Part shown: in pieces, positions 7,106-12,637 of the stretch
Position numbering within the stretch: position 1 is the stretch's first letter
Layout of the letters: every line of letters starts with the position of its first letter
Source: a virus
Direction: 5' to 3' (one strand)
Length of the DNA: 20,228 bases
Virus record (IMG/VR): IMGVR_UViG_3300033981_001727
Span: 1-20,228 of that record
Made by a program: the position numbers and the translations under genes
Notes under the pieces: generated by a model
Database searches by the model: none
Seen by the model: only the letters and a program-made list of their open reading frames with translations
Told to the model about the DNA's origin: nothing

Positions 7106-8587
7106 TCAGATGTGTGCGAAGAAGCCGGCGGTGTTGGGTACCTCTGGGATAAGGTGGCAGGCGAAAGCTAGGGCCATCACCGTGTCGTCGTGGGCGCCGG
7201 AGGCGGCTTCGCGGTTGCCGGATTCCTTTTGCTGGAAGGCGCGGAGCTCGTCGCTAATTACGCCCTCGGGGAAGATCAGCTCGTCGTGCTCCATCAGGAA
7301 CAGGATCCGATCCGTCGCCACGATCTTGCTGGGGCGACTGGTGTTAAAAGTTTCGATAGCGTAGTTGGGCAGGATGTTGGACAGCGCCTCTGCGATTACG
7401 GCGCCCATTGCCTGCTTCTCCACGATTACCCGCTCCGGAAGGTAATCCTCGATGAGGCTTTTGACGTGCTTCAAGCTGTACTCGGTGCTGCGACCGTTCT
7501 CGCGGTACATGCCCACGACCTCGTAGGGCTTTTCGGTGATGTCCAGGACGACCGCTGTGAAGTAGTCGTTGCCGCCGGCGTTGGGGTCCACGCCAATCAC
7601 GTAGGTGCGACCGATGGAGCCACACTCGCGCCAGTGGCCTCGGGCGGCGCGGCGCACCAGATCCGAGGGGAACACCTGGGTGTCGGTGGCGCCGAACGCC
7701 AGCTCGTACTCGGAGTCCCATGCGGCCTGGGTCATCCGGCGCGACTCGCGGGTGTTGCGCGCCCAGTTCGGGTCGTGGCCGTAGAGCGGATGCTGGCTGT
7801 AGTGGATCGCGACGCGGTTCCAGGAGTCCTTGACCTGGGCGAGGCGGGCGTTGAGCTCCTCGATGCGCCGGCGCCGGACGTACTCGTACCAGTCAGCTGG
7901 CGTGCCCTGGTGCCAGAGCTGGCCGAACCAGTCGAGCTCGGTGTCGGGCGTCGAGGTGACGATCACCTTGGCGTTCTCGCCCACCATGGACAAGGTGGGC
8001 ATGGCGCCCCGGTAGATCTCGGCGGCACCGTCGAGGAAGGCGCCTTCGTCCATGAACAGGACGGAGCAGCTGGGGATCCCCCGCGCTGCGCGCGGTGAAG
8101 CAGGTAGGAAGTACAGGGTGCCCCGGCCTTCGATGGCGATCTGGGTGTTGCTGTCTGTCAGGTAGCGGATGGATTCGCCCTCGATGCTGTTGGCCATAGC
8201 GCGGACGCGGCGGCCGAGCTCGGAGGCGTCCTGCTGGGTCTTGGAGAAGACCACGGCAGCGAAGCCGCGCTCGGTGAGGGCACGGCAGAGCAGATAGGAG
8301 CACACCGTCTCGGAGGCGCCCATCTGGCGGGACTTGTTGATGATCGTGTTCGGGTGCTCGTTGATTGAGCGCACGAGCTCGACTTGGTAGGGGTAGGGGT
8401 CGAAGGGGGCGACGGTGCCACCGGTGCGGATCCAGGTGCGTCGTGCGAACGACGGCCAGTCCTCGACGCCGGGGAGCTTGGTGACGCGCACGCCCGGGTC
8501 GAAGTTGGCGGAGCGGGCTTTGCGCTTGGCCAGTTCGAGCCGGAGCTTGTCGGCGCGGCGTTGGAGCTGGGCGAGGGAGGCGGTCAC
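7106..8587 (-). CDS. terL: terminase large subunit
   Basis: ATP-driven DNA-packaging motor with headful/cos nuclease. Visible motifs: adenine-binding region P-Y-Q at 65-68, a deviant Walker A K-S-R-Q-M-G-A-S at 85-92, Walker B V-L-F-M-D-E at 176-181, coupling motif T-S-T-P-D at 211-215, and the RNase H-fold nuclease triad at D334 (I-G-V-D-P), E390 (V-I-V-E-K) and D467/D468 (G-A-H-D-D-T). At 493 aa it is full length. The GTG start at 8585-8587 overlaps the TerS stop as GTGA, a normal translational coupling. All essential residues are present, so the protein should be active. Confidence 0.95.
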   Translation of the reverse strand: MTASLAQLQRRADKLRLELAKRKARSANFDPGVRVTKLPGVEDWPSFARRTWIRTGGTVAPFDPYPYQVELVRSINEHPNTIINKSRQMGASETVCSYLLCRALTERGFAAVVFSKTQQDASELGRRVRAMANSIEGESIRYLTDSNTQIAIEGRGTLYFLPASPRAARGIPSCSVLFMDEGAFLDGAAEIYRGAMPTLSMVGENAKVIVTSTPDTELDWFGQLWHQGTPADWYEYVRRRRIEELNARLAQVKDSWNRVAIHYSQHPLYGHDPNWARNTRESRRMTQAAWDSEYELAFGATDTQVFPSDLVRRAARGHWRECGSIGRTYVIGVDPNAGGNDYFTAVVLDITEKPYEVVGMYRENGRSTEYSLKHVKSLIEDYLPERVIVEKQAMGAVIAEALSNILPNYAIETFNTSRPSKIVATDRILFLMEHDELIFPEGVISDELRAFQQKESGNREAASGAHDDTVMALAFACHLIPEVPNTAGFFAHI

Positions 8588-9057
8588 TCGTCCTCGGGAT
8601 CAGCGGATTTCAGGAGATCCAGGTCCTCGCCGTCGGGCTCGGGGACGGGCTCGGCAGGGATCTGGAGCAGGCCGTAGATCTGGTGCTCCAGGTCGGACAC
8701 CGTGCGCTCGAGGAGCTTGCGCTCTTGGTAGGCGGCGGCGCCGTTGAGCAGGGCGCGGGAGGCGGCGATGCGGTCGCTGGCGCGGGCGTTTTCGTCGTTC
8801 ATGATCGACGTCAAGGTCGCGATGGCCTCGGGCATCAGGGCGACGTTGCGCGACTGGGAGCTGTCGATCAGCTCCTGCTGCATGTTGTAGATGGCGCGCT
8901 GGACGGCGGGCCGCTTGCGCCAGTTGTAGAGGGTCTTTTCGGCGATGCCGAGGGCGCGGGCGACCTCGCGGCAGGTCTTGCCGCGTGCCAGGAGGTCGGC
9001 AGCGAGGCGCTCGTTCTCGCGGAGGCCGTCGACGATGTTGGGATTGCGCGCAACCAT
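8584..9057 (-). CDS. terS: terminase small subunit
   Basis: DNA-recognition subunit of the packaging terminase, 157 aa. An N-terminal helix-turn-helix spans about residues 20-52 (L-L-A-R-G-K-T through L-Y-N-W-R-K-R-P), followed by the helical oligomerisation segment (A-I-A-T-L-T-S-I-M-N-D-E-N-A-R-A-S-D-R-I-A) and an acidic tail ending P-E-D-E. It is directly upstream of and coupled to TerL. The ATG at 9055-9057 is clear; the open frame before it is a shadow. It begins a transcription unit: 81 bases separate it from the previous stop and hold two of the recurrent regulatory motifs. Confidence 0.85.
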   Translation of the reverse strand: MVARNPNIVDGLRENERLAADLLARGKTCREVARALGIAEKTLYNWRKRPAVQRAIYNMQQELIDSSQSRNVALMPEAIATLTSIMNDENARASDRIAASRALLNGAAAYQERKLLERTVSDLEHQIYGLLQIPAEPVPEPDGEDLDLLKSADPEDE

Positions 9058-9081
9058 GGCCGGATCGTTACTGACGGGAAC

Positions 9082-9094
9082 GGGTAGTTACCGC
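9082..9094. promoter_or_regulatory. GGGNAGTTACCGC motif, copy 1 (upstream of terS)
   Basis: GGGTAGTTACCGC lies 25-37 bases before the terS start. A copy with 12 of 13 identities lies just upstream of the HTH/RHH regulator gene at 19343-19355. It could be an operator shared by the two units. Confidence 0.35.
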
Positions 9095-9109
9095 CTCTGG
9101 GCACAGCGT

Positions 9110-9122
9110 AACCAGTTCAGGA
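9110..9122 (+). promoter_or_regulatory. dispersed 13-bp motif AACCNRTTCAGGA, copy 1
   Basis: AACCAGTTCAGGA in the gap before terS, followed by CAGG exactly as in copy 2 at 13843, so similarity extends to 15 of 17 bases. All five copies lie between genes or touch a stop codon. Confidence 0.45.
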
Positions 9123-9138
9123 CAGGTTGGAAAAGGGC

Positions 9139-9378
9139 CTAGGGGTCGGGGCGCTGGAGCTTGGTGGCGTAGTCCAGGGCGGCGGCGAACTCGTACAGGG
9201 AGCGGTGGTCGTAGCGGTCGAGGTTGGACGCGATGGCGCGCCGCGCTTCATCGGCGATGTGGGCGAGGACAGCGCTGACGCCGGCGTGCTCGGGGGAGGG
9301 GTGCGCGTCGGCAGCGTGGGTGGCACGGGTGTAGGTGGCGACCAGCGCGTTGAGGTCGTAGCGCGGCTCAATCGTCAT
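9139..9378 (-). CDS. hypothetical protein, 79 aa
   Basis: I do not recognise it. The product is helical, with an Arg/Ala-rich middle (A-D-E-A-R-R-A-I-A-S-N-L-D) and Y-E-F-A-A-A-L-D-Y near the end. The longer open frame upstream lies within the zinc-ribbon gene in another register and is rejected. The ATG at 9376-9378 overlaps the zinc-ribbon gene by 11 bases. It is last in a five-gene coupled run (9139-10007) and is followed by the terS promoter region. Confidence 0.6.
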   Translation of the reverse strand: MTIEPRYDLNALVATYTRATHAADAHPSPEHAGVSAVLAHIADEARRAIASNLDRYDHRSLYEFAAALDYATKLQRPDP

Positions 9379-9631
9379 GGGGTTGCGCGACCAACTGGGT
9401 GAAGTGATTGCGGAAATTTGCCCATTTGATCTGGACCGTGCGGTAGCGCCAGCTGACCGTGCCGCGGGGGGCGACGATCTCGGCGTGCTGCACTGTTTGG
9501 AAGTGGTGTCCGCAACTGGGGCAGTCGCGGCGGCGCCAGAAGTGGCCCTCGGCGCTGCGGTTTGTGCGAGTGATGTCACTGACCAGGCAACCGCACTCGG
9601 GGCAGGGCGGGCCCATCCGATTGACGGCCAT
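9368..9631 (-). CDS. small zinc-ribbon protein (NrdR-like ribbon only)
   Basis: 87 aa with two Cys pairs, C-P-E-C-G at 10-13 and C-P-S-C-G at 37-40, separated by an Arg-rich linker (F-W-R-R-R) and followed by H-F-Q-T. This spacing and the R-R-R-x-C-x2-C-G-x2-F-x-T signature resemble the N-terminal zinc ribbon of NrdR and of small phage transcription factors such as Ogr, but no ATP-cone follows. It probably binds nucleic acid or a host protein. Its ATG overlaps the stop of the 39-aa membrane protein (TAATG). It might be a late-gene activator, as Ogr/Delta proteins are; that is speculation. Confidence 0.72.
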   Translation of the reverse strand: MAVNRMGPPCPECGCLVSDITRTNRSAEGHFWRRRDCPSCGHHFQTVQHAEIVAPRGTVSWRYRTVQIKWANFRNHFTQLVAQPHDD

Positions 9632-9750
9632 TACTCGTGCCAGACGTCAGGGGCGTAGGGGGAAGCCGTCGGTGCCAGAGGGCTGGTGGCCCAGCGGGCG
9701 GCGGCGCCGAGGGCGAGGCCCAGGGCTAAGAGCAGGAGGGTGCGCTTCAT
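9631..9750 (-). CDS. 39-aa single-pass membrane or secreted peptide
   Basis: It starts M-K-R-T followed by a Leu/Ala/Gly hydrophobic stretch (about residues 5-20), then a Pro/Thr/Ser-rich tail. This is a type of sequence seen in signal anchors and small inner-membrane proteins, with no lipobox Cys. The ATG at 9748-9750 forms ATGA with the stop of the 26-aa ORF and its own stop forms TAATG with the zinc-ribbon gene, so it sits in a fully coupled chain. Function unknown; membrane placement is predicted from the sequence by eye. Confidence 0.55.
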   Translation of the reverse strand: MKRTLLLLALGLALGAAARWATSPLAPTASPYAPDVWHE

Positions 9751-9827
9751 CGGAGCTGGGTGAGGTAGATGGTGGCGGCGAGCATTCCCACCAGCCAGGT
9801 CAGACCGAAGACGATTACGGGAGGCAT
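9747..9827 (-). CDS. 26-aa transmembrane micro-ORF
   Basis: A very short frame, ATG at 9825-9827 to TGA at 9747-9749, encodes 26 residues that are almost entirely one hydrophobic helix (M-P-P-V-I-V-F-G-L-T-W-L-V-G-M-L), ending Q-L-R. It begins three bases after the stop of the 58-aa gene (TGACCCATG, a junction repeated elsewhere in this genome) and ends in an ATGA overlap with the 39-aa membrane peptide. That exact packing on both sides is the main reason to believe it is translated. Most gene finders would skip it. Confidence 0.5.
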   Translation of the reverse strand: MPPVIVFGLTWLVGMLAATIYLTQLR

Positions 9828-9830
9828 GGG

Positions 9831-10007
9831 TCAAGGGCCGGGCTCGTAGAGGAGGTGGTTCCACCGCAGGAGCTGGGTCTTGCGCTCATCGATCAGATGG
9901 GCAGAGCTGACGGTCGAGCAGGGGCCGCCTTTGGGGAGGCAGATGCGATAGCAGTCGTGGCCGTGGGAGTCGACGTAGTACTCGACAGAAAGGTCGTCGG
10001 GGCTCAT
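9831..10007 (-). CDS. hypothetical protein, 58 aa
   Basis: Not recognised. It contains Y-Y-V-D-S-H-G-H-D-C-Y-R-I-C-L-P-K-G-G-P-C near the N-terminus: three Cys and two His in a compact beta-like segment that could bind metal. A basic segment follows (D-E-R-K-T-Q-L-L-R-W). The ATG at 10005-10007 overlaps the upstream stop (ATGA); the longer frame above it is His/Pro/Arg-rich shadow. Confidence 0.55.
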   Translation of the reverse strand: MSPDDLSVEYYVDSHGHDCYRICLPKGGPCSTVSSAHLIDERKTQLLRWNHLLYEPGP

Positions 10008-10342
10008 CGCACTCGGGTGTAGGAGGCGCGGCGCACTCGGGTGCGGAAGAAGTCGCGGAGCTCTGGCTCGTTCGCCATGAGCATGCGGGCGTAGAGCGCG
10101 GTGTAGTTGTTGTTGAGCTTCCACTCGGAGCACTTGTCCTGCGTTTGGAGGGCGCGGTGGAAGCGGACGACCTCGAACAGGGCTTTGATGCCGTAATGGC
10201 TGCGACCTCGGCGGCGGAGCTCCAGGGCGTGGTTCCGGAGCTCTTCGTAGACGCGAGGGTTGGAAACGTGGAACGCCCAGAAGTCGTGCTCGATGCGGTC
10301 GGGCTGCGTGCCCAGGAAGTCGCTGGTGGGGGCGAGGGTCAT
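10004..10342 (-). CDS. conserved small phage protein (FWxFHxxNPxVY family)
   Basis: 112 aa resembling a small protein I have seen in many tailed-phage genomes, with F-W-A-F-H-V-S-N-P-R-V-Y-E-E-L, a Gly-Arg-rich turn and G-I-K-A-L-F-E-V-V-R-F-H, then N-N-N-Y-T-A-L-Y-A-R-M-L-M and N-E-P-E-L-R-D-F-F at the end. The function of that family is not known to me. ATG at 10340-10342, coupled on both sides by ATGA overlaps. Confidence 0.7.
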   Translation of the reverse strand: MTLAPTSDFLGTQPDRIEHDFWAFHVSNPRVYEELRNHALELRRRGRSHYGIKALFEVVRFHRALQTQDKCSEWKLNNNYTALYARMLMANEPELRDFFRTRVRRASYTRVR

Positions 10343-10539
10343 GGCAGCGGTGCCTCGTCTGTGCAGGGCTCGTTGCCGTACTTGGCCCAGAGGCCGGTGT
10401 AGGTCTGATGCGCGGGGTGCGCGGGGTCGTGGCGCCCGTCTCGCTCGTAGAGCGCGTCGAGGCGGTCCTGCCGGGCTTGCTGGACCAGGGGGTTGCAGCC
10501 GGGCATGAAGCGGTGGGGTTGGGTGGCTGTCGCGTTCAT
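10339..10539 (-). CDS. hypothetical protein, 66 aa
   Basis: Not recognised. It is hydrophilic and ends with L-W-A-K-Y-G-N-E-P-C-T-D-E; a similar W-A-K-Y-G occurs in the 128-aa protein at 16260-16646. I use the ATG at 10537-10539 instead of a TTG 21 bases upstream because a promoter-like site ends just before it (10561-10589), leaving a leader of about 15 bases. It would be the first gene of the run that ends at 9139. Confidence 0.5.
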   Translation of the reverse strand: MNATATQPHRFMPGCNPLVQQARQDRLDALYERDGRHDPAHPAHQTYTGLWAKYGNEPCTDEAPLP

Positions 10540-10560
10540 GAATGGGATAGAGCGGGGCAA

Positions 10561-10589
10561 ACGATAAGGGTGATGGGCGGGGTTGTCAG
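10561..10589 (-). promoter_or_regulatory. sigma-70-type promoter for the 10539-9139 operon
   Basis: Minus-strand CTGACA (10584-10589), a 17-base spacer and TATCGT (10561-10566). It lies in the only gap between 10849 and 9139 and overlaps the last codons of the upstream gene. Hexamers match the consensus at 5 and 4 of 6 positions. Confidence 0.45.
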
Positions 10590-10849
10590 CACTCCGCGGG
10601 GTCGCGGAGGAGGCGCTTGAGCCTGCGGTTGAAGGCTTTGGCGCGGGCTCGGTCGTAGCTGGTGTGGTGCCAGTGGCCGCACCAGGGACAGAGGTAGGGG
10701 GTCACGGTGTAGCCGCGGCGTTTGGCGAGGGCCATGGCTTCGGGGCGGGTGGTGAAGGCCGCCTTGGTGGAGCACATGGCCTCGGCTTTGGCGAGGAAGG
10801 CGTCGTCGTCGAGATCGAGGGGGTTGATGTGATCGGGGGTGTGGGTCAC
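10586..10849 (-). CDS. small Cys/His phage protein (CPWCGxWHHTS)
   Basis: 87 aa. A lone Cys at 26 (M-C-S-T-K), an Ala/Arg helix, then Y-L-C-P-W-C-G-H-W-H-H-T-S at about 52-64 and a basic C-terminal helix. The arrangement C-(about 27)-C-x2-C-x3-H looks like a small zinc-binding protein common in phages, where the last part reads C-x2-C-g-x-W-H-x-[TS]. Function not established. The GTG start overlaps the upstream TGA (GTGA). Confidence 0.65.
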   Translation of the reverse strand: MTHTPDHINPLDLDDDAFLAKAEAMCSTKAAFTTRPEAMALAKRRGYTVTPYLCPWCGHWHHTSYDRARAKAFNRRLKRLLRDPAEC

Positions 10850-11013
10850 TCGTCCTCGGGGCTTTGCAGGGCGGCTCGCTCCATGCGGAGATTGTCGGAC
10901 GCGGTGGCAAGGCTTTGGGCGAGGTTGCCGAGGGCTTCGAGGAAGGGGCCCACGACTGGGGCCAGGGCGAAGCTGTAGGTCTCGGTGAGGCGGAGGGGGT
11001 CAGGTCGGGTCAT
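10846..11013 (-). CDS. hypothetical protein, 55 aa
   Basis: Not recognised. Predicted helical, with an amphipathic centre (V-V-G-P-F-L-E-A-L-G-N-L-A-Q-S-L) and an acidic tail S-P-E-D-E. The ATG at 11011-11013 lies inside the 3' end of the 63-aa gene. Size and shape fit a small dimerising or inhibitor-type phage protein, but nothing more can be said. Confidence 0.5.
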   Translation of the reverse strand: MTRPDPLRLTETYSFALAPVVGPFLEALGNLAQSLATASDNLRMERAALQSPEDE

Positions 11014-11191
11014 GGAGGGAGGGCATGTGGAAGGTGCCTGCGGGGATGAAACGGAAGCTGAAGCCCCGTTCACGCAGGTTGTTGTTGGCACGGAGGATCT
11101 CTTGCTCCGTGGCGCAGGTGGTGTAGAGGGGGATCCCTGTTTCGACTTGCATGAGTTGGTACGCAGCAAAACCAGCCATGGAGATGTCCAT
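11000..11191 (-). CDS. hypothetical protein, 63 aa
   Basis: Not recognised. Reads like a small alpha/beta protein: Y-Q-L-M-Q-V-E-T-G-I-P-L-Y at the start, then E-Q-E-I-L-R-A-N-N-N-L-R-E-R-G-F-S-F-R-F-I. ATG at 11189-11191; a second ATG four codons on is possible. It overlaps the next gene by 14 bases. Upstream are 106 bases in which I could not identify a promoter. Confidence 0.55.
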   Translation of the reverse strand: MDISMAGFAAYQLMQVETGIPLYTTCATEQEILRANNNLRERGFSFRFIPAGTFHMPSLHDPT

Positions 11192-11297
11192 GTCGAAACG
11201 GCTGCCGGAACGGCGCGGGTCGGGTTGGGAAGAAGGGCGACGCTTCTACCGGCTCAGGCGGGGGAGGCGGACGCTGTTTCCAGTTTGTCGGGGGTGG

Positions 11298-11708
11298 TTA
11301 GCCCCTATCCCTGAGCAGGTAGCGGAGGGTCGTGGGATCCCTGTCGTCGTCTGAATCGCCCTCGGGGAGAGACTCGAGGGCGACGAGGAGGTTGAGCAGG
11401 TACTGGTCCATGCGGGCCAGGTGGGTGGCGGTGTCCACCCATTCGGTGTCGATCTCGTCCTCGGAGTCGATCAGGTTCGCGTTGTGGAGCAGGACGCTGG
11501 TGTTGAAGCTGCGCCAGAGGATGAGGACGAAGCCGACGAATTGCTGGAAGGTGCGGTCACTGAGCTCACCTTTGGTGAGTTCGGTGTGGAGCAGGCGGAC
11601 CAGCTTTTGGTTTCGGGGTTCGAGCTCGTCGTAGCGGGGGTAGAGCTCGCGGATGGAGGAGTCCGCGAGCGCTTCGAACAGGGCCTCGGGAGAGTCGGGG
11701 ATTTGCAT
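11298..11708 (-). CDS. hypothetical protein, 136 aa, acidic helical
   Basis: Not recognised. Mostly helical and acidic: E-A-L-F-E-A-L-A-D-S-S at the N-terminus, a central hydrophobic stretch (Q-Q-F-V-G-F-V-L-I-L-W) and an Asp-rich segment near the end (G-D-S-D-D-D-R-D). The ATG at 11706-11708 is preferred; the longer frame upstream is Pro/His/Arg-rich and looks non-coding. It is flanked by gaps of 106 and 169 bases, so it may be its own unit. Confidence 0.6.
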   Translation of the reverse strand: MQIPDSPEALFEALADSSIRELYPRYDELEPRNQKLVRLLHTELTKGELSDRTFQQFVGFVLILWRSFNTSVLLHNANLIDSEDEIDTEWVDTATHLARMDQYLLNLLVALESLPEGDSDDDRDPTTLRYLLRDRG

Positions 11709-11838
11709 CGGACTGGCCCGGCTACTCCAGCGTATGGGGGCGTGCTCGGGGCGGGGATGGGGGTGCCCGGAGCTGGGAGGGCGTGGGAGAATGGCGTTGC
11801 ATGGGCAGAGATTCACAGCGCTGTCCGTGTGGATGAGC

Positions 11839-11873
11839 GGACCTGGGGGTGAGATCCCAGGTCCTTTTTGTTT
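11839..11873 (+). terminator. strong Rho-independent terminator on the plus strand
   Basis: A perfect 9-bp stem, GGACCTGGG (11839-11847) with CCCAGGTCC (11856-11864), an 8-base loop, then TTTTTGTTT. The T-tract is only on the plus strand, so it stops rightward transcripts, yet no rightward gene lies upstream. It sits between two leftward genes. See findings for the possible antisense RNA. Confidence 0.7.
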
Positions 11874-11877
11874 GGGC

Positions 11878-12081
11878 TCAGTTCAGGTGCGCGGCAATGC
11901 GTGATCGCAGATGTTCGGTGCGTTGGCGAAAAGTGGAATAGTCCACGGTTTCGCACAGCCACTGTCGAGTGGCTTCGTCCTCGCTGTCGAGAACGATGTC
12001 GAGCGCGTCAAAGAGAAGGCAAAGATCTTCGTCCCCTAAATACAGGTTGAAAGTCTGCGATGGGCGTTGAGCGGACAACAT
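11878..12081 (-). CDS. acidic hypothetical protein, 67 aa, partner of the Csx16-like gene
   Basis: Not recognised. Strongly acidic middle (G-D-E-D-L-C-L-L-F-D-A-L-D-I-V-L-D-S-E-D-E) followed by a mixed helix and a basic end. It begins 11 bases after the Csx16-like stop, so the two are probably co-transcribed. A small acidic helical protein next to an anti-defence candidate is the profile of many inhibitors and nucleic-acid mimics, but this is position and composition only. ATG at 12079-12081. Confidence 0.6.
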   Translation of the reverse strand: MLSAQRPSQTFNLYLGDEDLCLLFDALDIVLDSEDEATRQWLCETVDYSTFRQRTEHLRSRIAAHLN

Positions 12082-12092
12082 TGAAGGACTAA

Positions 12093-12386
12093 TCAGACAG
12101 GGCGGACTCGGTAGGTGACGAGCTCGGCGCCCGCAGCGTCCATCTCCTGGATGGTGATGTCGCCGCGGAGGAAGCGCTCGCGGGAGGGGCGATCTAAGCC
12201 GGGGATGTTGACCTCAGTGATGCAATCGGCGAAGGCTGCAAGCCAATAGGGAACCGTTCCGTAGACGTGCTTGTGGGCGACGTCCAACGGGACTACGTGC
12301 TCGAGGACGGGGGCGTGAATGCCTTTGTCATTGAGCCAGTCGATGACAGCAGGGTTCTTCGAGATGATTACGGCGTTTGAGGTCAT
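12093..12386 (-). CDS. csx16: Csx16-like protein (VVA1548 family), putative ring nuclease / anti-type III CRISPR
   Basis: 97 aa, matching in length and order of motifs what I remember of the Csx16 family (PF09652/TIGR02620): a first beta strand A-V-I-I-S followed by N-P-A-V-I-D-W-L (family: R-H-P-G-A-x-x-W-L) at 5-18; G-T-V-P-Y-W-L-A-A (family: G-T-L-P-x-x-L-A) at 43-51; and R-G-D-I-T-I-Q-E-M-D-A-A-G-A-E-L-V-T-Y-R-V (family: R-G-x-x-L-x-x-E-M-D-x-x-G-A-x-L-x-x-Y-x-V) at 74-94. Csx16 proteins accompany type III CRISPR loci and have been reported to degrade cyclic oligoadenylate signals. No cas gene or array is here, so in this phage-like setting it may disarm host type III immunity. The Arg-His of the family's first motif is Lys-Asn here. 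ATG at 12384-12386. Confidence 0.65.
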   Translation of the reverse strand: MTSNAVIISKNPAVIDWLNDKGIHAPVLEHVVPLDVAHKHVYGTVPYWLAAFADCITEVNIPGLDRPSRERFLRGDITIQEMDAAGAELVTYRVRPV

Positions 12387-12517
12387 TTCAGGGGGAAAAG
12401 AGCCCGTGTGCCTGGTGTGCCATGCACAGCGGGATGAGCAGTATGCAGCACTAAAGCTGCGTATTGGTGCAATGCGTGCAATATGCAGCAGATTGCTGAA
12501 TAATGCTGAACCGGATA

Positions 12518-12538
12518 GCTATGCAGATCGTGCATAGC
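12518..12538. promoter_or_regulatory. perfect palindromic operator-like site
   Basis: GCTATGCA, five bases, TGCATAGC: perfect 8-bp arms, 21 bp in all, about 130 bases upstream of the Csx16-like start. The geometry is typical of a dimeric repressor site. Confidence 0.5.
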
Positions 12539-12549
12539 GCCTTTGGGAG

Positions 12550-12595
12550 TGCCTTAGGCGACAGATATGCGAGGGGACATGTGATACCTAAGGCA
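12550..12595. repeat. 9-bp inverted repeat with 28-base loop
   Basis: TGCCTTAGG (12550-12558) and CCTAAGGCA (12587-12595) are exact inverse complements. It could be a large hairpin in the leader of the Csx16-like transcript or paired protein sites. Confidence 0.45.
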
Positions 12596-12602
12596 TCAAA
12601 TC

Positions 12603-12629
12603 GCGCGCTAGATGTAGAAACTAGCGCGC
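12603..12629 (-). terminator. hairpin behind the DUF932 gene, terminator-like
   Basis: GCGCGCTAG and CTAGCGCGC form a perfect 9-bp stem with a 9-base loop, nine bases after the DUF932 stop. The following bases on the minus strand (GATTTGATG) give only a weak U-tract, so it may slow or stabilise the transcript instead of ending it. Confidence 0.45.
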
Positions 12630-12637
12630 ATAATTGA

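Larger units (their letters stand above)
12387..12637. other. 251-base regulatory region between DUF932 and the Csx16-like gene
   Basis: No coding signal on either strand. It contains, from left to right, a stretch dense in TGCA/GCAGCA/TGCTGAA repeats (12440-12510), an 8+8 palindrome (12518-12538), a 9+9 wide-loop inverted repeat (12550-12595) and a 9+9 hairpin (12603-12629). It is less GC-rich than neighbouring genes. Confidence 0.6.

Noticed and set aside
7190-8098. Plus-strand ORF of 302 codons opposite terL
   Set aside because: Antisense of a gene with all terminase motifs; no motif of its own.
12440-12540. TGCA-rich repeats as a CRISPR-like array next to the Csx16-like gene
   Set aside because: Repeats are short, irregular and without constant spacers; no cas genes are present. 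I see no CRISPR array in the window.
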